From Pelecanus crispus (taxonomy: Eukaryota > Chordata > Aves > Pelecaniformes > Pelecanidae): DNA of 64,000 nucleotides. The stretch's first letter is position 1. Each line of letters begins with the position of its first letter. Shown in pieces: positions 1 through 13,630 of the stretch. The translations under genes were made by a program, and so were the position numbers. A model generated the notes under the pieces. That model did no database searches. It was not told the DNA's origin and saw nothing but the letters and a program-made list of their open reading frames with translations. The DNA lies in assembly GCF_030463565.1 (NCBI RefSeq), contig NC_134643.1, forward strand, positions 48,212,221 through 48,276,220. The letters are read 5' to 3'.

Positions 1-3000
1 GAAATCTATAAAAATACTAAGCTCTTTGAGCCATATGAATTAAGGATTAACCTGGGGCAACTTACAGGCAAGTTGTGGTTTTGTTTTGCTTTTTTTACCT
101 GTCCTTCTTTACAAATAGAATTCCCTTTTTTAATAAATCCATAAAACACTGGAATTTCATATTGTTTATTTTCTTCCGTGATGTATCAACCAATTAAGTA
201 TAACTTAATAAGAAGAATTAGTGCTTTTATGTCTATATTTATTTATAGTCACTCCTAAATTTAGTATTTATGGTTATTTTTAAGCTGGATATAAATATAT
301 AAGAATTCTGCACGCTTGGGGATTAACTCACTTTAGATGTAGAGTCTTAAGAACCATGTCTATCTGAATCTTTTTTTCCATTGAATTCAATGAGCATTAA
401 ATCAAGCCTTGTTTATACAATGTTTGGCATAAAGACAGGCCTGATCTTCAGTGGTACCTCTGGGTTTTACTATAAAGTAAATTAAAAGGCAGCCTTGCAC
501 TCAGTCTGTGTAGACTTTGTGCGTATATTTGACAATGTAGAGTAGTTCTGCTGTTATGCATTACTGGACTGACAAAGCTGTGAATTGTTGTCACAGCACC
601 TTCATCAAATACTGACACATATTTAAAGTCAACATCAGAAAGTAAGCCAGAAAGAGTCACCCACACAAAATAAAACACTTTTAAATCAAAAATTGTATGT
701 ATACATAATAGTTAGATAACCAATTCTTAGGTGTTCATAACCGAACTACATATTGACATTGATACAATAATTTCATTATTTTGTTTTCAGTGTTACTCTG
801 CATTGCTAAGTACCAATCACATATGGTACTCACATACATCATGTGTGTTGATGAACATGAGTTCTTAAAAACAAGTTCATATATTATTCAGATAACTATC
901 TAGAAAAAATGTTTATTCTCAAGAGTAAACATAACAAACACTTTTTTTAATGTACATTCCCAAGCTGTGATACAAACCCACATATTTTAATTACTTGCTC
1001 ATAAAAATTATGAGACAGTTATTGATGTAGTGTAAGTCAGCTTTACTAACTTCATGCTGCTCCTGAGTAATGATTTTTTTTTTTTTTTTAATACTTGGCA
1101 TATGTGTCTTCTTGTCACATAGCAACATCAAATTGTTATTGTGAACAAATCTTTTGTTTGGTTTGGATTTTTTTGTCCCTTTCTTGTACTTTTAAGTCCT
1201 TCAGTACAAACAAAACCTACCTTAATGGTTGTCACACTCAATAAAAATTATTGTATTTTGTAGTTTTTGCCCTCTTGGTAGGGGACAACATAGTAGTTAG
1301 ACCTCCTGCACTCTTACAAAATGTTCCTTTGTATTTGTTTTTTTGAGAATTCCTCTGGAAGATCTGATGTCTTAAATCATTTTGCTTGGTTTATTGAATT
1401 TAGAGAAAGGTATTCCTCTGGCTTGGACTCCATACGAAGTGATAATCTTTTCTTGCTTGGGAATGCTGTTTCATTACTGAGCAACTAAGCACTTCTGTTC
1501 AAGTTCTTGATTGTTTCCATCAGTTAATCTTAAGAACTGGAATGTATAGAAATAAAATCTATCACAAGATTCTGTAAAAAAATTTTTCATGTTATGCATC
1601 TCTTAATTTTCTCCTGAGCAATACAAAATCCATTCCTCTTTTTAGTAAAGAATGTCCATCATTAGGGAGTTTATTAATTCCCACAGATTATGAGAAAAAC
1701 TAGACGTAGGGTGTAGGCAGTGAGGATAAGCAAAATAGGCTCAATCTACTTCCGTCTTATTTATTCCTTACATTTGCTAATGGATAAGTAAGCACAGAAA
1801 CGCTGAGCATAACATTTCAAAATGTTTTTTACTACTCCTTGATTTCTTTGGTTCTTCGTGGGCCTTGACTATCCAAAGATCTCCGGGCAACTTGTGGCTA
1901 TGCTCCGAATTTACTTCTCAGCAGCGCTGTTGATGAAATTTGCCCATGCTGAATGGCTGAAGCAGGTAGTACGTAGACTACAGAACACCCTTCATAGAAG
2001 ACTACACAAAATAATAATGTGACAGTACAACATAGTGCTGTAAGGTTTTTTATGTACTTTTTGAACTTGTAAAGGCCTGAGTGGATCTTGAAGAGTGCTG
2101 ATGGCAAGAAGTAGTTTACAACAGAACTCATCTCTTTGTGTGCATGTGGGTAGAATATCATCCCTGTAGTTTCTCCATTTTTGTAGAGTTGGGGTTTGGT
2201 TTTGGGTTCTTTTTGTTTTTTAAGAAAGAACCAACTTGGTTTTCCAAACGTGAAGCTATTTCATGTTATTTCCCAACATACACATAAACCAAGTCTGCCC
2301 TTGGGAGGCTGGACTGAGAAATGTTACTCTGTTCTTTCTAGTTGTAATGCAACTTCTGTCTTGGGAACCTGAGGAAGCCGTGTGTGTCTGTGTGTGCAGG
2401 TAGATGCTGAGATACTAAAATTTTCTTTATATATACTCTTCATCCTATCTGTTGTTGCTTGTTTTACATTTATTCCTGAGTGAATACCTTCACTTTCACC
2501 ACAGCATTAATCCAATATGAAAATTTCTGGCTATCCTAATAGTAATGCTGTTTATTATACTATTACCACAATATAAGAGTCCAACGTGCTGTGGCTGAAG
2601 AGGCTGATGTTTGGATGCCTTCAATACTTGTCTTAGTACAAACAAAAATACCCAGAACAGCTGATACATTTCAACTGAGTGGAGCCAGTGACTATATAGC
2701 GTTTAATGAAAAATTTAATAAGTGCCAAATCATAGATTCAGTCACCAGAGCTTGATATTTGCATTTCCAGACTTGGAAGGTTTCAAAGAAATTAGAATCT
2801 TAACATTTCCAAATGTTTGTGCAGTTTATTCTCCTGCTTTTTCTTCTGCTTTTCCTCTGCTTTTCTATGGCAAAAAAATTCACATAGCCCTTGTCATTTA
2901 CTGAGGTTAAAATAAATAACCATAACTCTATGTTTAATTCCAGTGTTAAATAACTGCTGTAGCATGCTGAAGAAGTAAACCAATTTTGCTGAATATTTCT

Positions 3001-3774
3001 GTGATATGAATGTGTTTGAACAGTAGTCTACATAACTCTAAATGTAATGGTTTAAATGGTACAATATTAACCAGTTCAGTCAAATGGCAGAATATTGTTT
3101 TGTTTTCTGGCTTTTTTTTTTAAAGAAATAATTCTTTATTTGGTGGGCAAGGGAATCTCATACAATTTATTAGAGAGTGTGGACATGTATTAAACCAGTG
3201 CACTACTGTCCCTTTAGTTTTTCTTCCCATGTCTGTGATTTAGTTTTAATTGACCCAAGGAACCTATTCTTACATTATTGTTTTTATTAGCCATACACTA
3301 TTCAATCCCTATATCTTTCCTCAAATAGATCATCAAGTTCTTATCCCAAGATTCACTGCCTGAATCAGATCAGAACAGTCCTAAATTAGCAAAAAATGAA
3401 ATCAGCAATTGCATGTGTGGCAGCTTCCTGTACACACCTCAGGTGAAATATCTCTTTAGGTTCATAGATCAACTCAGAAAGGTGTTTTATGTCTTAGGAA
3501 ATATTATGATAGGAAATTGATATTGTTATGAAGGAAATTATAGAACAAAAATGATAAATTGTGTTTAACGTAAATGGAGGAGTACAGAAAGTGGTGACAG
3601 CCCATAAAAGTTGTGAAAGTTGGATAAATTGGAAGGAACAGTGTTTAGTGCTGCCTTGAAGTCAGTGCCAGGAAAGTGAAGCTTATGAAGCAATTCAAAG
3701 GAAAATGTACCATGTTGACAAGAAGAGTAAAAGACATAAGCAATTTAATATGGTGTAGTAGTTTGCAATATATT

Positions 3775-4068
3775 TAGAATCATAGAATCATAGAATCATC
3801 TAGGTTGGAAAAGACCTTTAAGATCACCCAGTCCAACCATTAACCTACACTACCAAGCCCACTCTAGACTAATCAAGGGTAGACCAGACTAAACCATATC
3901 CCGAAGTGCCACATCTACCCGTTTTTTAAACGCCTCCAGGGATGGTGACTCCACCACCTCTCTGGGCAGCCTGTTCCAATGCCTGACCACCCTTTCCGTA
4001 AAGAAATTTTTCCTAATTTCCAGTCTAAACCTCCCCTGGCGCAGCTTAAGCCCATTTCCTCTTGTCCT
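3775..4068 (-). mobile_element. CR1 LINE 3'-end fragment
   Basis: On the minus strand this reads as a typical 5'-truncated CR1 3' end. It runs through a GGAGGTTTAGACTGGAAATT-type segment, then AACAGGCTGCCCAGAGAGG, GGTGGAGTCACCATCCCTGG and CCAACCTAGATGATTCTATG, and ends in the repeated ATTCTATG tail seen as tagaatcatagaatcatag on the + strand. No reverse-transcriptase coding remains. CR1 is the main avian and reptilian LINE family. It lies in what appears to be an LRRIQ1 intron and shares its subfamily-like sequence and truncation point with the copy at 13360-13630. Confidence 0.93.
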
Positions 4069-5882
4069 AAATTTGTGTGATCAGAGGGTTGCAGTGAAAG
4101 AGATTCAATAATCAGGAAATACTGGGAGAACATCGACACTATTCTGATATGAATAGAGAGAAATAACTTTAAATGAGGTGTCTTAAAACTACACAATTGA
4201 AGATTAAGACAGACTTGGATTTGCCTCAGTGTGGGGAAATTGAGCATAACCAATACACTAGGGATAAATACTAATTACTACTGGTAGATAGTACTTGTGG
4301 TGTATTCTGCAGAGGCAGGAACAAGTAGCAAAATAGAAAAGAATGTGTAGAAAGGCCCAAGTATGAAAACCTGTTTTCCTTCAATTCAGAAGCTGAAATT
4401 TGTGCAGTTTCAGTGGTTCAGGAATCTCAATGAAAGGGTTCAGCTTTTACATAATCTAATAACAAGACATCAAAGAGATAACACAGAAAGCACAGGCTGA
4501 AATGTGGTAACTACTGAAGCAGGATGAACTAAGTAGGTGAAGCTTTATTACTGGTGTTAATCACCCAGAAATAGAGCACAGTGTAAAAGACAGCAAAAAG
4601 TAGAAATGAAAACAGGGAAGAAAAGGACAGCCAAAATAAAGACTATGGTCTTAACTGAGAGTGTGGTGAATACCTGGGTTCGGTGCAGGAAGAATGAGTG
4701 TGAGGGTGAGGTCAAGAACAGACATGTGGTAAAAAGGAGATGATTACAATAGCAGATGAAGAGATTAGAGAAGAGAAGGAGGTTTGCAGATGGAATAGTA
4801 ATATAGTAGACCTTATTTATAGTCTGGAAAAAAATCTGAAATACCTGGTAAAAAGAGAAAAAGGGCACAAGTTTTAGGAAAAAAAACTCAGAAATATTTT
4901 TTTTTGTCCTTTCACTAATTGCTTTTATAATTTTTTAAAGATGTGCTCTTGTGGGTTGATCAGCACTCCCGTGTTCAAAACTCCTTGTGATGTAATTGAT
5001 AATGCATTTTTAAGCATCAAGAAATTTTGCATATCATAACCTGATGTGGTATTCTTGTGAAAAAATTCTATTTCATCTTTTATTCATCTGTGAACTCACT
5101 CAGACACTGCTATAACTATTTTTATTTAATTCATTCCAGTCCTAGAGATGGAAGTTGATTTAGTCAAAAGTTACTCAGATGAAAAAGTAACATATAAAAT
5201 TTACTAATCCATACAGTATAGCTGTGTCACAAACAAGTTTCTGTGTTTTTAAGGTAGAAATGTATGTGTTTCACTATCTGAAAATTCCAGACCTGAGTTG
5301 TAGGTAAACTAACATTATCTGGAGATACTATAATTTTAAGTGAGAACAACTCTGTATCAATTACTGCCACATGATACTACAACTGTCTGGAAGTCTTATA
5401 TATATTGCTAATATAAATGTATTCACGGAATACCTGTGAGCATGCGAAAGACCACTCGAAATGCCATTCTTCTTCTAAAACCAGTATTTTGGGCATATAG
5501 TGATTGCTATGTAATGCTTAGGTGTATTTAGTGACTTCTGGCAAATGTGTCAAGCTTTTTGCAGAAGAGAAGAAATTCCTTTCATTTCTCTTACATTCTG
5601 CTGTAAATTTCTGGATGGTTTTAGGGGTGGAGGTGGGGGGTTGTGGTTTTTTTTTATTGTTGTTATTTTCCTGTCTGTTTCCAAATTCTTCAGTTTCTTG
5701 CCTTGGTAGCAATGTTATTACTCATGTTGTTCTTGCTTTCTGTTCTGTGTGTATTATACAGATTGTGACAGAAATAATGCCATTGTTTGTTGACTAACAT
5801 ATGGAGAAAATGAGATAAAAAGTTGGATTTTAGGTTTGGGATTTCAAGATTATTAGATTATTTGTTAATGTGTATTATAACA

Positions 5883-5936
5883 TGGACTCGATGACCTAAA
5901 AGGTGTTTTCCAACTTAGACAATTCTATGAGTCTAT
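5883..5936 (+). mobile_element. Short CR1 3'-tail fragment
   Basis: About 54 bp matching only the extreme CR1 3' end: a TGGACTCGATGACCTAAAAG segment, then TTTTCCAACTTAGACAATTC and the terminal octamer-like repeat. It is more diverged than the copies at 3775-4068 and 13360-13630, which suggests an older insertion. Confidence 0.8.
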
Positions 5937-8900
5937 AACATGGCGTTATAGAAGACATAGGAGAATTTATAAAAATCCTCGCAGGGTATATATAATTTTA
6001 ATTTTCATTCAGAATAGTCTTTTTATAGAGTTTGTACACTCATACATGTACTCACACACACTCCCCTTCATAATATATATTGGTGACCAGTAATGTATAC
6101 CAGAATACTGACAGATAAGAAAAATTTCAATGTATTAATAGCATAGATACGAATTTTGTACCCAAGCTCAGCTACTTAATTCCTATATTAAGAGCACCAT
6201 TTCCAGAATACATATTGAGAAAATTAACTCTCGTCACATATTTTTTATATTAAGGGAGGAAAACTTAGAATGCTGAAGAAATTCCAAGCCCTTCTTTCAC
6301 ATTGTAGGTCTTAGTTTTCTTAGTCTTTTACTTTATTTGTATTGTACTCTGTATGAAGCAAGTTTTGAAGTGAATTAAATCATCCTCTAAACACAAAATT
6401 TAACTATAAAAGGTTGGATACAGTGTAGACTTGTCCACACATTTCTCTGTTTCAAGAAACATATGACATTAAAGTTAGAACTTTTATCTTCCCATCAGCA
6501 AGAAATAGATTTAAAAAAGAAAAAAAAAATCATGGTGTTGAATCAGGTTCCTCAGCATCCTCTTGCGTATAAATTGACAGAGAGTTGAGTAGCTAACTGG
6601 GATTTGCAACAGTCAAGATTGATGTTTCCTGGGCATAGAATATGAAAACTAAAATGCAGAATCTGAAAGATTACCCTGAATGTAGATACTGCGTAACCAT
6701 CTTCCTTCTTTTTGTATACTGGCTTGCTGTTAAGAACACTTGGCCTTCGACTGGGCAACATGGGTATGAAGTCCTCCTTCGACAGTGGGAAACATAGGTT
6801 TCAGGTACTCCTTAGCCTGGGAGATTTGAATCTCTGGCTTCCACATGCCAAGTTACAGCCTTTGGGTATGTTTCAGTCCTCTGTTTAGAGCTGACTGCTA
6901 CAGCTGAGGGCACAAGATGCATCAATCTTGAAGAAAAACCTATGAGAAGAATACTGACTCTATCTAGAACATAGGGCACTTCACCAGTGAAGTACTTCAC
7001 AGATTCTTAGCCCTTCTCCTTTAACTCACTTAATGGATTATCCAGAGATAGTCTAATTTAAAGTACATAAGTAACACCCATATTTTAAACTGAACAGGAG
7101 TCGTGCTGTCTCAGAGCATGCCCAGCAAATTCATTTGACAGCTGGAGGATGACATTATTCTAGATCCCAAAGTTCAGGTTGTTATGGGTTTGCATATTGA
7201 TTTGGAGACCTAGAAAAGAATTTGTTATTGTCCTGTAATGTTTGGTTCCAGGGACATTTCAGGTGCCCAGGCTCTTTTGAGTAAGTTCTCTCTGCTTAGA
7301 TGCCCAAATTCTTTAGGAAAATGGCAGTAGGTGCCTGTGAAAGCTGCACTGGCTCTGGCCGAAGTGCACAGTATGTGTATGGATGATTAATTGGCAACAC
7401 CTAAAAATCATTACTGTATTAATGCCAAATGTAAGATTATTCCAATCTTAAATTATTAACGTGTGTGTCATGTAAAAAAAAGTCAGAAAGATTGGAAGCT
7501 TAGAAGTGATAATCGAATGAGGGTATGATACTTTAAATACCTCTGTGATTAATTTGATTTTTGATGGAGTTATGCCTTCTTTGATGTGTTCCTTTTTTCT
7601 TTGATATTCTAAGAGTTGTCTGGGTTTAACAATTAAAGATTATAGGTCTGATCCATTTCAAAGATGCAGTATGCTTACAGTTCTTTGGAACTTCTGTGGA
7701 ATTTGTGAGTGTTAGTATTTCTGCAAAATCAGGTCCAGGTTTCTAAAAAACTCAGAGTCCTAATTTAAGAAAGCTATCAAGCAAATGCATGCTAATGATA
7801 CTGATACACCAGATCCTCAAACACATGATGTTCATAAGTGGAATAGAAAAGTGATAATGCTGTGGCTTAATTCATAACATAGCATTTTTTCATAAGAATT
7901 AAAGAGAGAGATTACTAATAGAAAGTATCTGGGTATGTTCCAAATAAGAAAACAGAATACAGTTTTCTGCAGCGTTATTAAAAAAATTATTGAACAGTGT
8001 CTGCCCATTTGAGAAAAAAAGCCACTATTAACGCTAATACGGAACAAGAATACTCTGTTTAATAGCATATATAATTTTAAAAAAAAAAGCCCTATTGTGT
8101 GCACTTTTATCTTGGTCACTTTCTTGTTTCAATAATGTTTCAATGTTAACATGCAAAAATAAATAAAAGTAAATTAAAAATAAAATAAAATTTTATTAAA
8201 TAAAACCGGTTGTGTTTCAAACATAGGTCAGTCAAAAATGCAAACTGCAACTAGGGCAAATTATTAACATCATTTTGGAAAAATAACTTGAACTTCTAAT
8301 ACTGGTTTTAAATCCCTACATAGATTTCCCTTTTAGTGGAGGAAAAGGTAAAAAACATTTTCCTAAATGTATAAATAATACTGATCCTTTTAATAGGAAG
8401 AAGTAATTCTCCTGAGAAAGATGGTAATACTGGACCAACTTATCTGTAAATACAGATAAGAAAAAAAAAATAAAGATAGTGTCTTGGGGAATTAGTCCTC
8501 ATTGGGGAACATATGCTGAAAACCAGAAGGCTCAATCTCCAGGACTGCTCTTACAAAGTCATGCAGAATGTTTCTTACTGCTGTTATAAATCAGCATCTT
8601 CTTCATCTTGAGAGCTATAAGGGTACCAGTGTAGTTGCAGACTTAAATTTTCAAAATTTAAACATCAGAAGGCTGTACTCCTGAACCCGGAACAGGGGAA
8701 GGCAATATCATAAACTTAGAAAGGAAGAAATGGCTCCCACTTTAACCAAGGAAGGTGATGAACTCTGTAATTAGGACTCTTTATATTTTAATATTTGGCA
8801 CTGATTGAGCAGTTTACTCCTTGAACTTTTTAGTCAGCCCTTACAACCTCATTTGAGTAGATACAGTGACTCTCCATCCAAGCTTTATATTTTCTGTCTT

Positions 8901-10593
8901 CCTATGGAAGTAAATAAGAGTTCTTTACATCAACTGAGGATAAATTATTCTGCCTAAGTTCTAGTCTGTGAGTCACTAGCAAGACATATGACTTCATATT
9001 CTGGACCAGGACCTTGCCTAATTTTAATAGGTTAATTACGGATTTGGCAATTGAACGCATTCAGCCTAAGGAATGGATTTGGTTTGAATAGAGATTCTCT
9101 ATACCAAGATAAATGGAGAGCACAAGCAAAAGACATTTGTATTTCGGACTATGAAATAAGAAGCTATCACATTTTGACACTATTCCCTTAGAGCTAAAAG
9201 ATGAAAGCAATGAGCTCACTGTAAAAGCAGGGGAAATGCAAGTGAGGAACTACATTTTGCAGCTTATGCAATCTAAATTATAATTTTTACAGAAGGAAAA
9301 GTTTAAAAAAATACTACAGGTAATCTAGCAAACCTCTTACAAAGGTGAGTTGGTGAATAGCATGTAACCTCAGTTTATGTTGTCAAACCATGAATGAAAG
9401 CTAAGGCTTAAAATAAGAGGAAACCATTTACCTCAAAGACAGTTCTGACATTCCCCTCCTTTACAGTTATTGATAGTTAAATCATTCATAGTGGCCAAAT
9501 GGACTTGATACAAAGTGGAGTGACCTACCTTCTTTGCTGGTTCAAGTGCAAAAGGGCAGGTATGCTCCTACAGTTTACTAAGCACCTTCTAGTAGCTGCT
9601 GATTTTACCTATCACTGACAGAAAGAAAAATCTTTCAAAGGAAAAAAGGAATTATCAGCATGGGGGAAGATAACTCAATGTCATCTGAAATAAGATTAAG
9701 GAGAAAAACAAAATACTTTTGTACCAAAAGAAAAAAGTTTTCTGATGTCTCCTAAAAGCCCTAAGTCAAAGGTACCAAAAAGACATAACCTGTAAAGTTG
9801 GTGTATAAGGACGGGAAATGAAGTTATTCTAATCCATGAATGTCCCTATGCAACAATGATGCTTCCTCTGCAGGGTATTCCAATTCTGCCGTCCTCTTCC
9901 TTTTGCTTCAGAACGTATCTGGTATTCACCAGAATTGTCCCAAAAACTGAAGGATCTCCAGAATTGTACAGCTTTTTGTTCATAATGTTGCTGTTCTAGT
10001 CTCTGTCTTTGGGTGTCTTTTGTCATCCAAAATTAGGTAGTAATTTGTGAAAAATAATTTCATTTGTGTATGCGATTGCTTTGATACCCAATGTCAGAAA
10101 GTGCCATTAAAGTGTCTTAATAAATCATATCAGTAAAAGATAGATCAGAGGAATAACATTGCTATGTGTCCACTCTTGCATATAATGGTGCTTTTTTTTT
10201 ACCTTATAGATGGGTAAATAGAATTATAAATATACATGAATGTGTATTTTTAAGCATAGAGATAGCACAGTAAGCAACATTCACAGATGCTATGACAATC
10301 AATTTATGTATAATATGTATTTCCACATATATTTCAGAATAAAGGAGAACCTTGTTTCCCAGTAAAAACAAATTTTTTTAAAGACCAATATTTAATCTTA
10401 AAAGATAAAATAAACCATAAAATTAAAAATTAATTTAAAAGTATTTCTCAAATATGTCTGAAGAAATTCAAGGAAGTAATTACCTTTTTTCTTTTGTAAA
10501 AGGCAATGAGCTCGAAGTTTATCTGGGGAACCTTAAAAAAAATGATATTTTAAAATAATAATGAAAGACAAGAGTATCTTTTTTCCTCCCCAG

Positions 10594-10726
10594 GTAAAAA
10601 AGAAGAATTTTCTCAGCTGGATGCTACTTTAGATGAGAAATTACAAAGGAGAAAAGACTTTACATACCAATGGCTTCATACACAGCTTTTGGATTATGAA
10701 GCAGCCAGTTCCAAAAATATGAAGTG
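10594..10726 (+). CDS. LRRIQ1: LRRIQ1, C-terminal-region coding exon (first of four seen)
   Basis: A 133-bp exon with a pyrimidine-rich acceptor (ttttttcctccccag) and a GTGAGG donor. It starts with two bases that complete a codon and ends with two bases (TG), encoding a charged peptide that begins KKEEFSQLDATLDEKL and includes DFTYQWLHTQLLDYEAA. The leftover TG joins the first C of the next exon to give Cys. The identification as leucine-rich repeats and IQ motif containing 1 rests on three things: its position directly upstream of ALX1 on the same strand (conserved amniote synteny), four phase-compatible exons, and the character of the encoded C-terminus. LRRIQ1 is a large protein with leucine-rich repeats and calmodulin-binding IQ motifs; its cellular role is poorly defined. 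None of those domains lies in this window. Confidence 0.75.
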
Positions 10727-12310
10727 GTGAGGTCATTGCCTTTAAATTAGATTTTTTTTAATTTTAAATTTATCTTGTAAAGTGAAACCTAGGTTAATGG
10801 TTCTAAAACAAACATGACTTTGTAGCTAGCAGACAGTACACTGTATTTCCGGGTCCCAAACATGGTACCCTTTAGAATTGGGTTAGTAGTCATTGTACAG
10901 AGACTTCCTCCATGGTGATAATGAAATGGTGCACATTGCAGCATCTTATCATAAATATCTCCATAGCTTTATGCTAGCAATGCAGTGTTTTTTCTAGTGT
11001 AAAGAGTATAGAAAAAAGTGCTTATTCGTCACATATTTTATAACTTTATTGGTATATATTTTGGGTTTATGTAATTAGATCAACTGTAACATTACCTATA
11101 TTGTTAGATTTGATTAAGGAAGTAAAAAACCCACTTTTTAACTAGATAGTATGTATTTGTATTTTGTCTTCAAAACATAAACCCAACTTTTACATCTTCA
11201 TAGCATACCTTAGTAAAATGTTATAAACAAGTTCCTTCTATGTCTAATTTTGGTTATTAAACAGGTAAAATATCAATACAGTTAAAGAAAAGGTTAATCT
11301 CATTCCCTAAACTAACACGAAGACATAGTAAGTATATTTTGGTCGTAAATTCAATATAAACCATTGATATCTTAGTGAAGTCATTAGTAGACACAATGCC
11401 AAGCACCTCTAATAAAACCAAACAAGGTGTCAGTAGGCAAGCAATGGATTTAGTGTAAGCTTTTTAAATTTATTTTCATTAAAAATGTATTTAATTTGTA
11501 ATGAAATGGACTGCATATTGTTATGTTTAGTATGGAAAAATATTCCACTTTTCTAGGTTGTGTCAGTGACTGTAGGAAGTATATGCAGCACATATTCCTT
11601 AGAAAATATTTATCTGTCAGTCATGTTCCATAATAGTGAAACACTCCAAGTGTTTGTTTAAGATAACTGTCATGACTTTTAATTTGAATGAAAACACTGG
11701 AACAGAACATGTAATGAAGTTTGAAAGTAAGAAGACATGGAAATTTAGAAAAGAATTTTTTTAAATGTTATTATGTTACCTCTGCAGGTGTGTGCTATGC
11801 ACTAGTATTTGTACTGACATTTTTTAAGATTATGATACCATTTTTGAATGTGGCAAAAGTCCCACTGATCTCCATTGGAACATCACTGGTAGACTGTTTA
11901 GAACAGCTGATACATTTATGTAACTGAAAACAATTTCATTCCTATGTAAAGTAATGTGACAACTGATTTGGCTATAGTTTATGTCAGTACATACAAAAAT
12001 TCATGCATGGTTGCATTTATTGACATTTATATTTTTAAATTAGTATTCTATCATAGGAATAAGCAATATTAGTTGTTCATAATTTCTTTATTTTAATGTT
12101 AAGTGCAAATATTTTAATATTAATTACTCTGATACTTTAACATTATCAATTAATATTAATTATTCTGATACATCTTAACCATGGAATTATTTTAAATAGT
12201 ATAATTTCTACTTAAGCAGGAGTGTTTCCAGGAAAAGGTTCTGTCCAGGTTTTTTTAGTGAACCCAGTACAGTGGGATTTATTGAAATTTCTATTCTACA
12301 TTTTTCCCAG

Positions 12311-12371
12311 CTGTCGTTTTTTGCCTGAGTTAGATCCTGCGATACGTGACGGTAGACGAGTACAACTTGTG
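12311..12371 (+). CDS. LRRIQ1: LRRIQ1 coding exon (second seen)
   Basis: A 61-bp exon between a tttttcccag acceptor and a GTAAGG donor. One base completes the Cys codon from the previous exon, then 20 whole codons follow, encoding CRFLPELDPAIRDGRRVQLV, and it ends in phase 0. An apparent read-through past the donor stays open to about 12,473, but the donor is strong and the following exon at 17,629 starts in the matching phase, so I treat the extension as intron. The upstream intron is 1,584 bp. Confidence 0.75.
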
Positions 12372-13154
12372 GTAAGGACTTGTTTCCTTGTGGGATTTTG
12401 CAGAATTCAGCTATGCCTTGATGGTGTTTTCAAATGCATACTTTGTGTAAAAACAACCAGAAGACTTTTTTGACTGAATATAATTCTTTAATGTTTTCTC
12501 TATTTGGCAATCAAGTCACCCATTGATGGAGATCAGAAGAAAATGTTTGAGCACAAGAACCCATGTGTGTACATAGGGTTCTAGTTTCATAATCTGATAG
12601 TGGTTTTGTTTTTAAGACGTCAAATGCTACTGTGTGTTTTTTAAAGCTTATAAATCAACCTTTTAAAAACATTTAAAAAAAATTAAATATGGTTCAGCAC
12701 TAATTATATTATTGACTGAAAACATGTATTCTTGTCAATCAGACAAGTTTAAATGTTCTTTAATTATGTAAGTCACATACCTAAATCATTCTAATATGCC
12801 CACAGTGACATTTATTAAAAGACAGTAAGTTGCACTAGTATATTAATAGGGTGACATTATTAAAAATAGTGTATAAAATCAGACTTATTCCTACAATTTC
12901 TTTTCTATAGTTTTTTACATCATAAAATGCCCTCTACTCTTTTAATGATTCATTCTTTTCTTTGCAGCATTTAAAAAAAATGTATTTTCTGAAATGGGTG
13001 GTTCTGAAGGTTGGCAGGAGGGGGCCTATGAGCAATTTAACAATCTGAAGATTTACAACATTAAAAGGCTCAGTGTCAGAGATACCCGAAAGTTCCTTTG
13101 ATAGTGAGCAGTGTTATGATGCCTACAGGCCAATTTATATTCTCTTTCTATACA

Positions 13155-13203
13155 CACACACACACACACACACATATATATGCACATACACGTATACACA
13201 CAC
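13155..13203. repeat. (AC)n/(AT)n microsatellite
   Basis: A CA-dinucleotide run of about 15 units passing into a short AT run and an interrupted CA tail. Likely length-polymorphic. Confidence 0.9.
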
Positions 13204-13359
13204 TTCACATTTTATTGCCAAATTAGCAATATTCTTGTTGATATAATTATGTGGGGCTTAAAAAAATATGGCAAAAAGTTACAAACTATACAGAATTAGT
13301 GTCTTATATTCATATATATACTGTACATTGTTGCATAAAAGGTATTTTATGATTCTATT

Positions 13360-13630
13360 GGGCTCAAGCTGCGCCAGGGGAGGTTTAGGCTGGAAATTAG
13401 GAAAAATTTCTTTACGGAAAGGGTGGCCAAGCATTGGAACAGGCTGCCCAGAGAGGTGGTGGAGTCACCATCCCTGGAAGTGTTCAAAAAACGGGTAGAT
13501 GTGGCACTTGGGGACATGGTTTAGTCTAGTCTACCCTTGATTGGTTTAGGTGGGCTTGGTAGTGTAGGTTAATGGTTGGACTGGATGATCTTAAAGGTCT
13601 TTTCCAACCTAGACAATTCTATGATTCTAT
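13360..13630 (+). mobile_element. CR1 LINE 3'-end fragment
   Basis: A forward-oriented 5'-truncated CR1. It opens with CAAGCTGCGCCAGGGGAGG, passes through GGGTGGCCAAGCATTGGAAC and GGTGGAGTCACCATCCCTGG, and ends with GGTCTTTTCCAACCTAGACA plus the ATTCTATG tail. It closely resembles the minus-strand copy at 3775-4068, including nearly the same truncation point. The 12-mer TATGATTCTATT occurs both immediately upstream (13348-13359) and at the 3' end (13620-13631). Confidence 0.94.

Larger units (their letters stand above)
1..10593 (+). other. LRRIQ1 intronic sequence (presumed)
   Basis: AT-rich DNA upstream of the first LRRIQ1 exon I can recognise. That exon begins in mid-codon, so at least one more coding exon must precede it, either left of the window or unrecognised here. 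Apart from two CR1 fragments (about 3775-4068 and 5883-5936) and short homopolymers, I see no coding signal. The open frames present are short, AT-biased and lack paired splice sites. Confidence 0.55.

Noticed and set aside
7240..7345. Repeated AGGTGCC and GATGCCCAAATT-like segments suggesting an old interspersed repeat
   Set aside because: Too short and diverged to assign to a family by eye.
9302..9345. Possible small exon between a tttttacag acceptor and CAG|GTAATC or AAAG|GTGAGT donors
   Set aside because: Extending to the stronger GTGAGT donor meets a stop in two frames quickly, and the 27-bp version has no coding or homology support.
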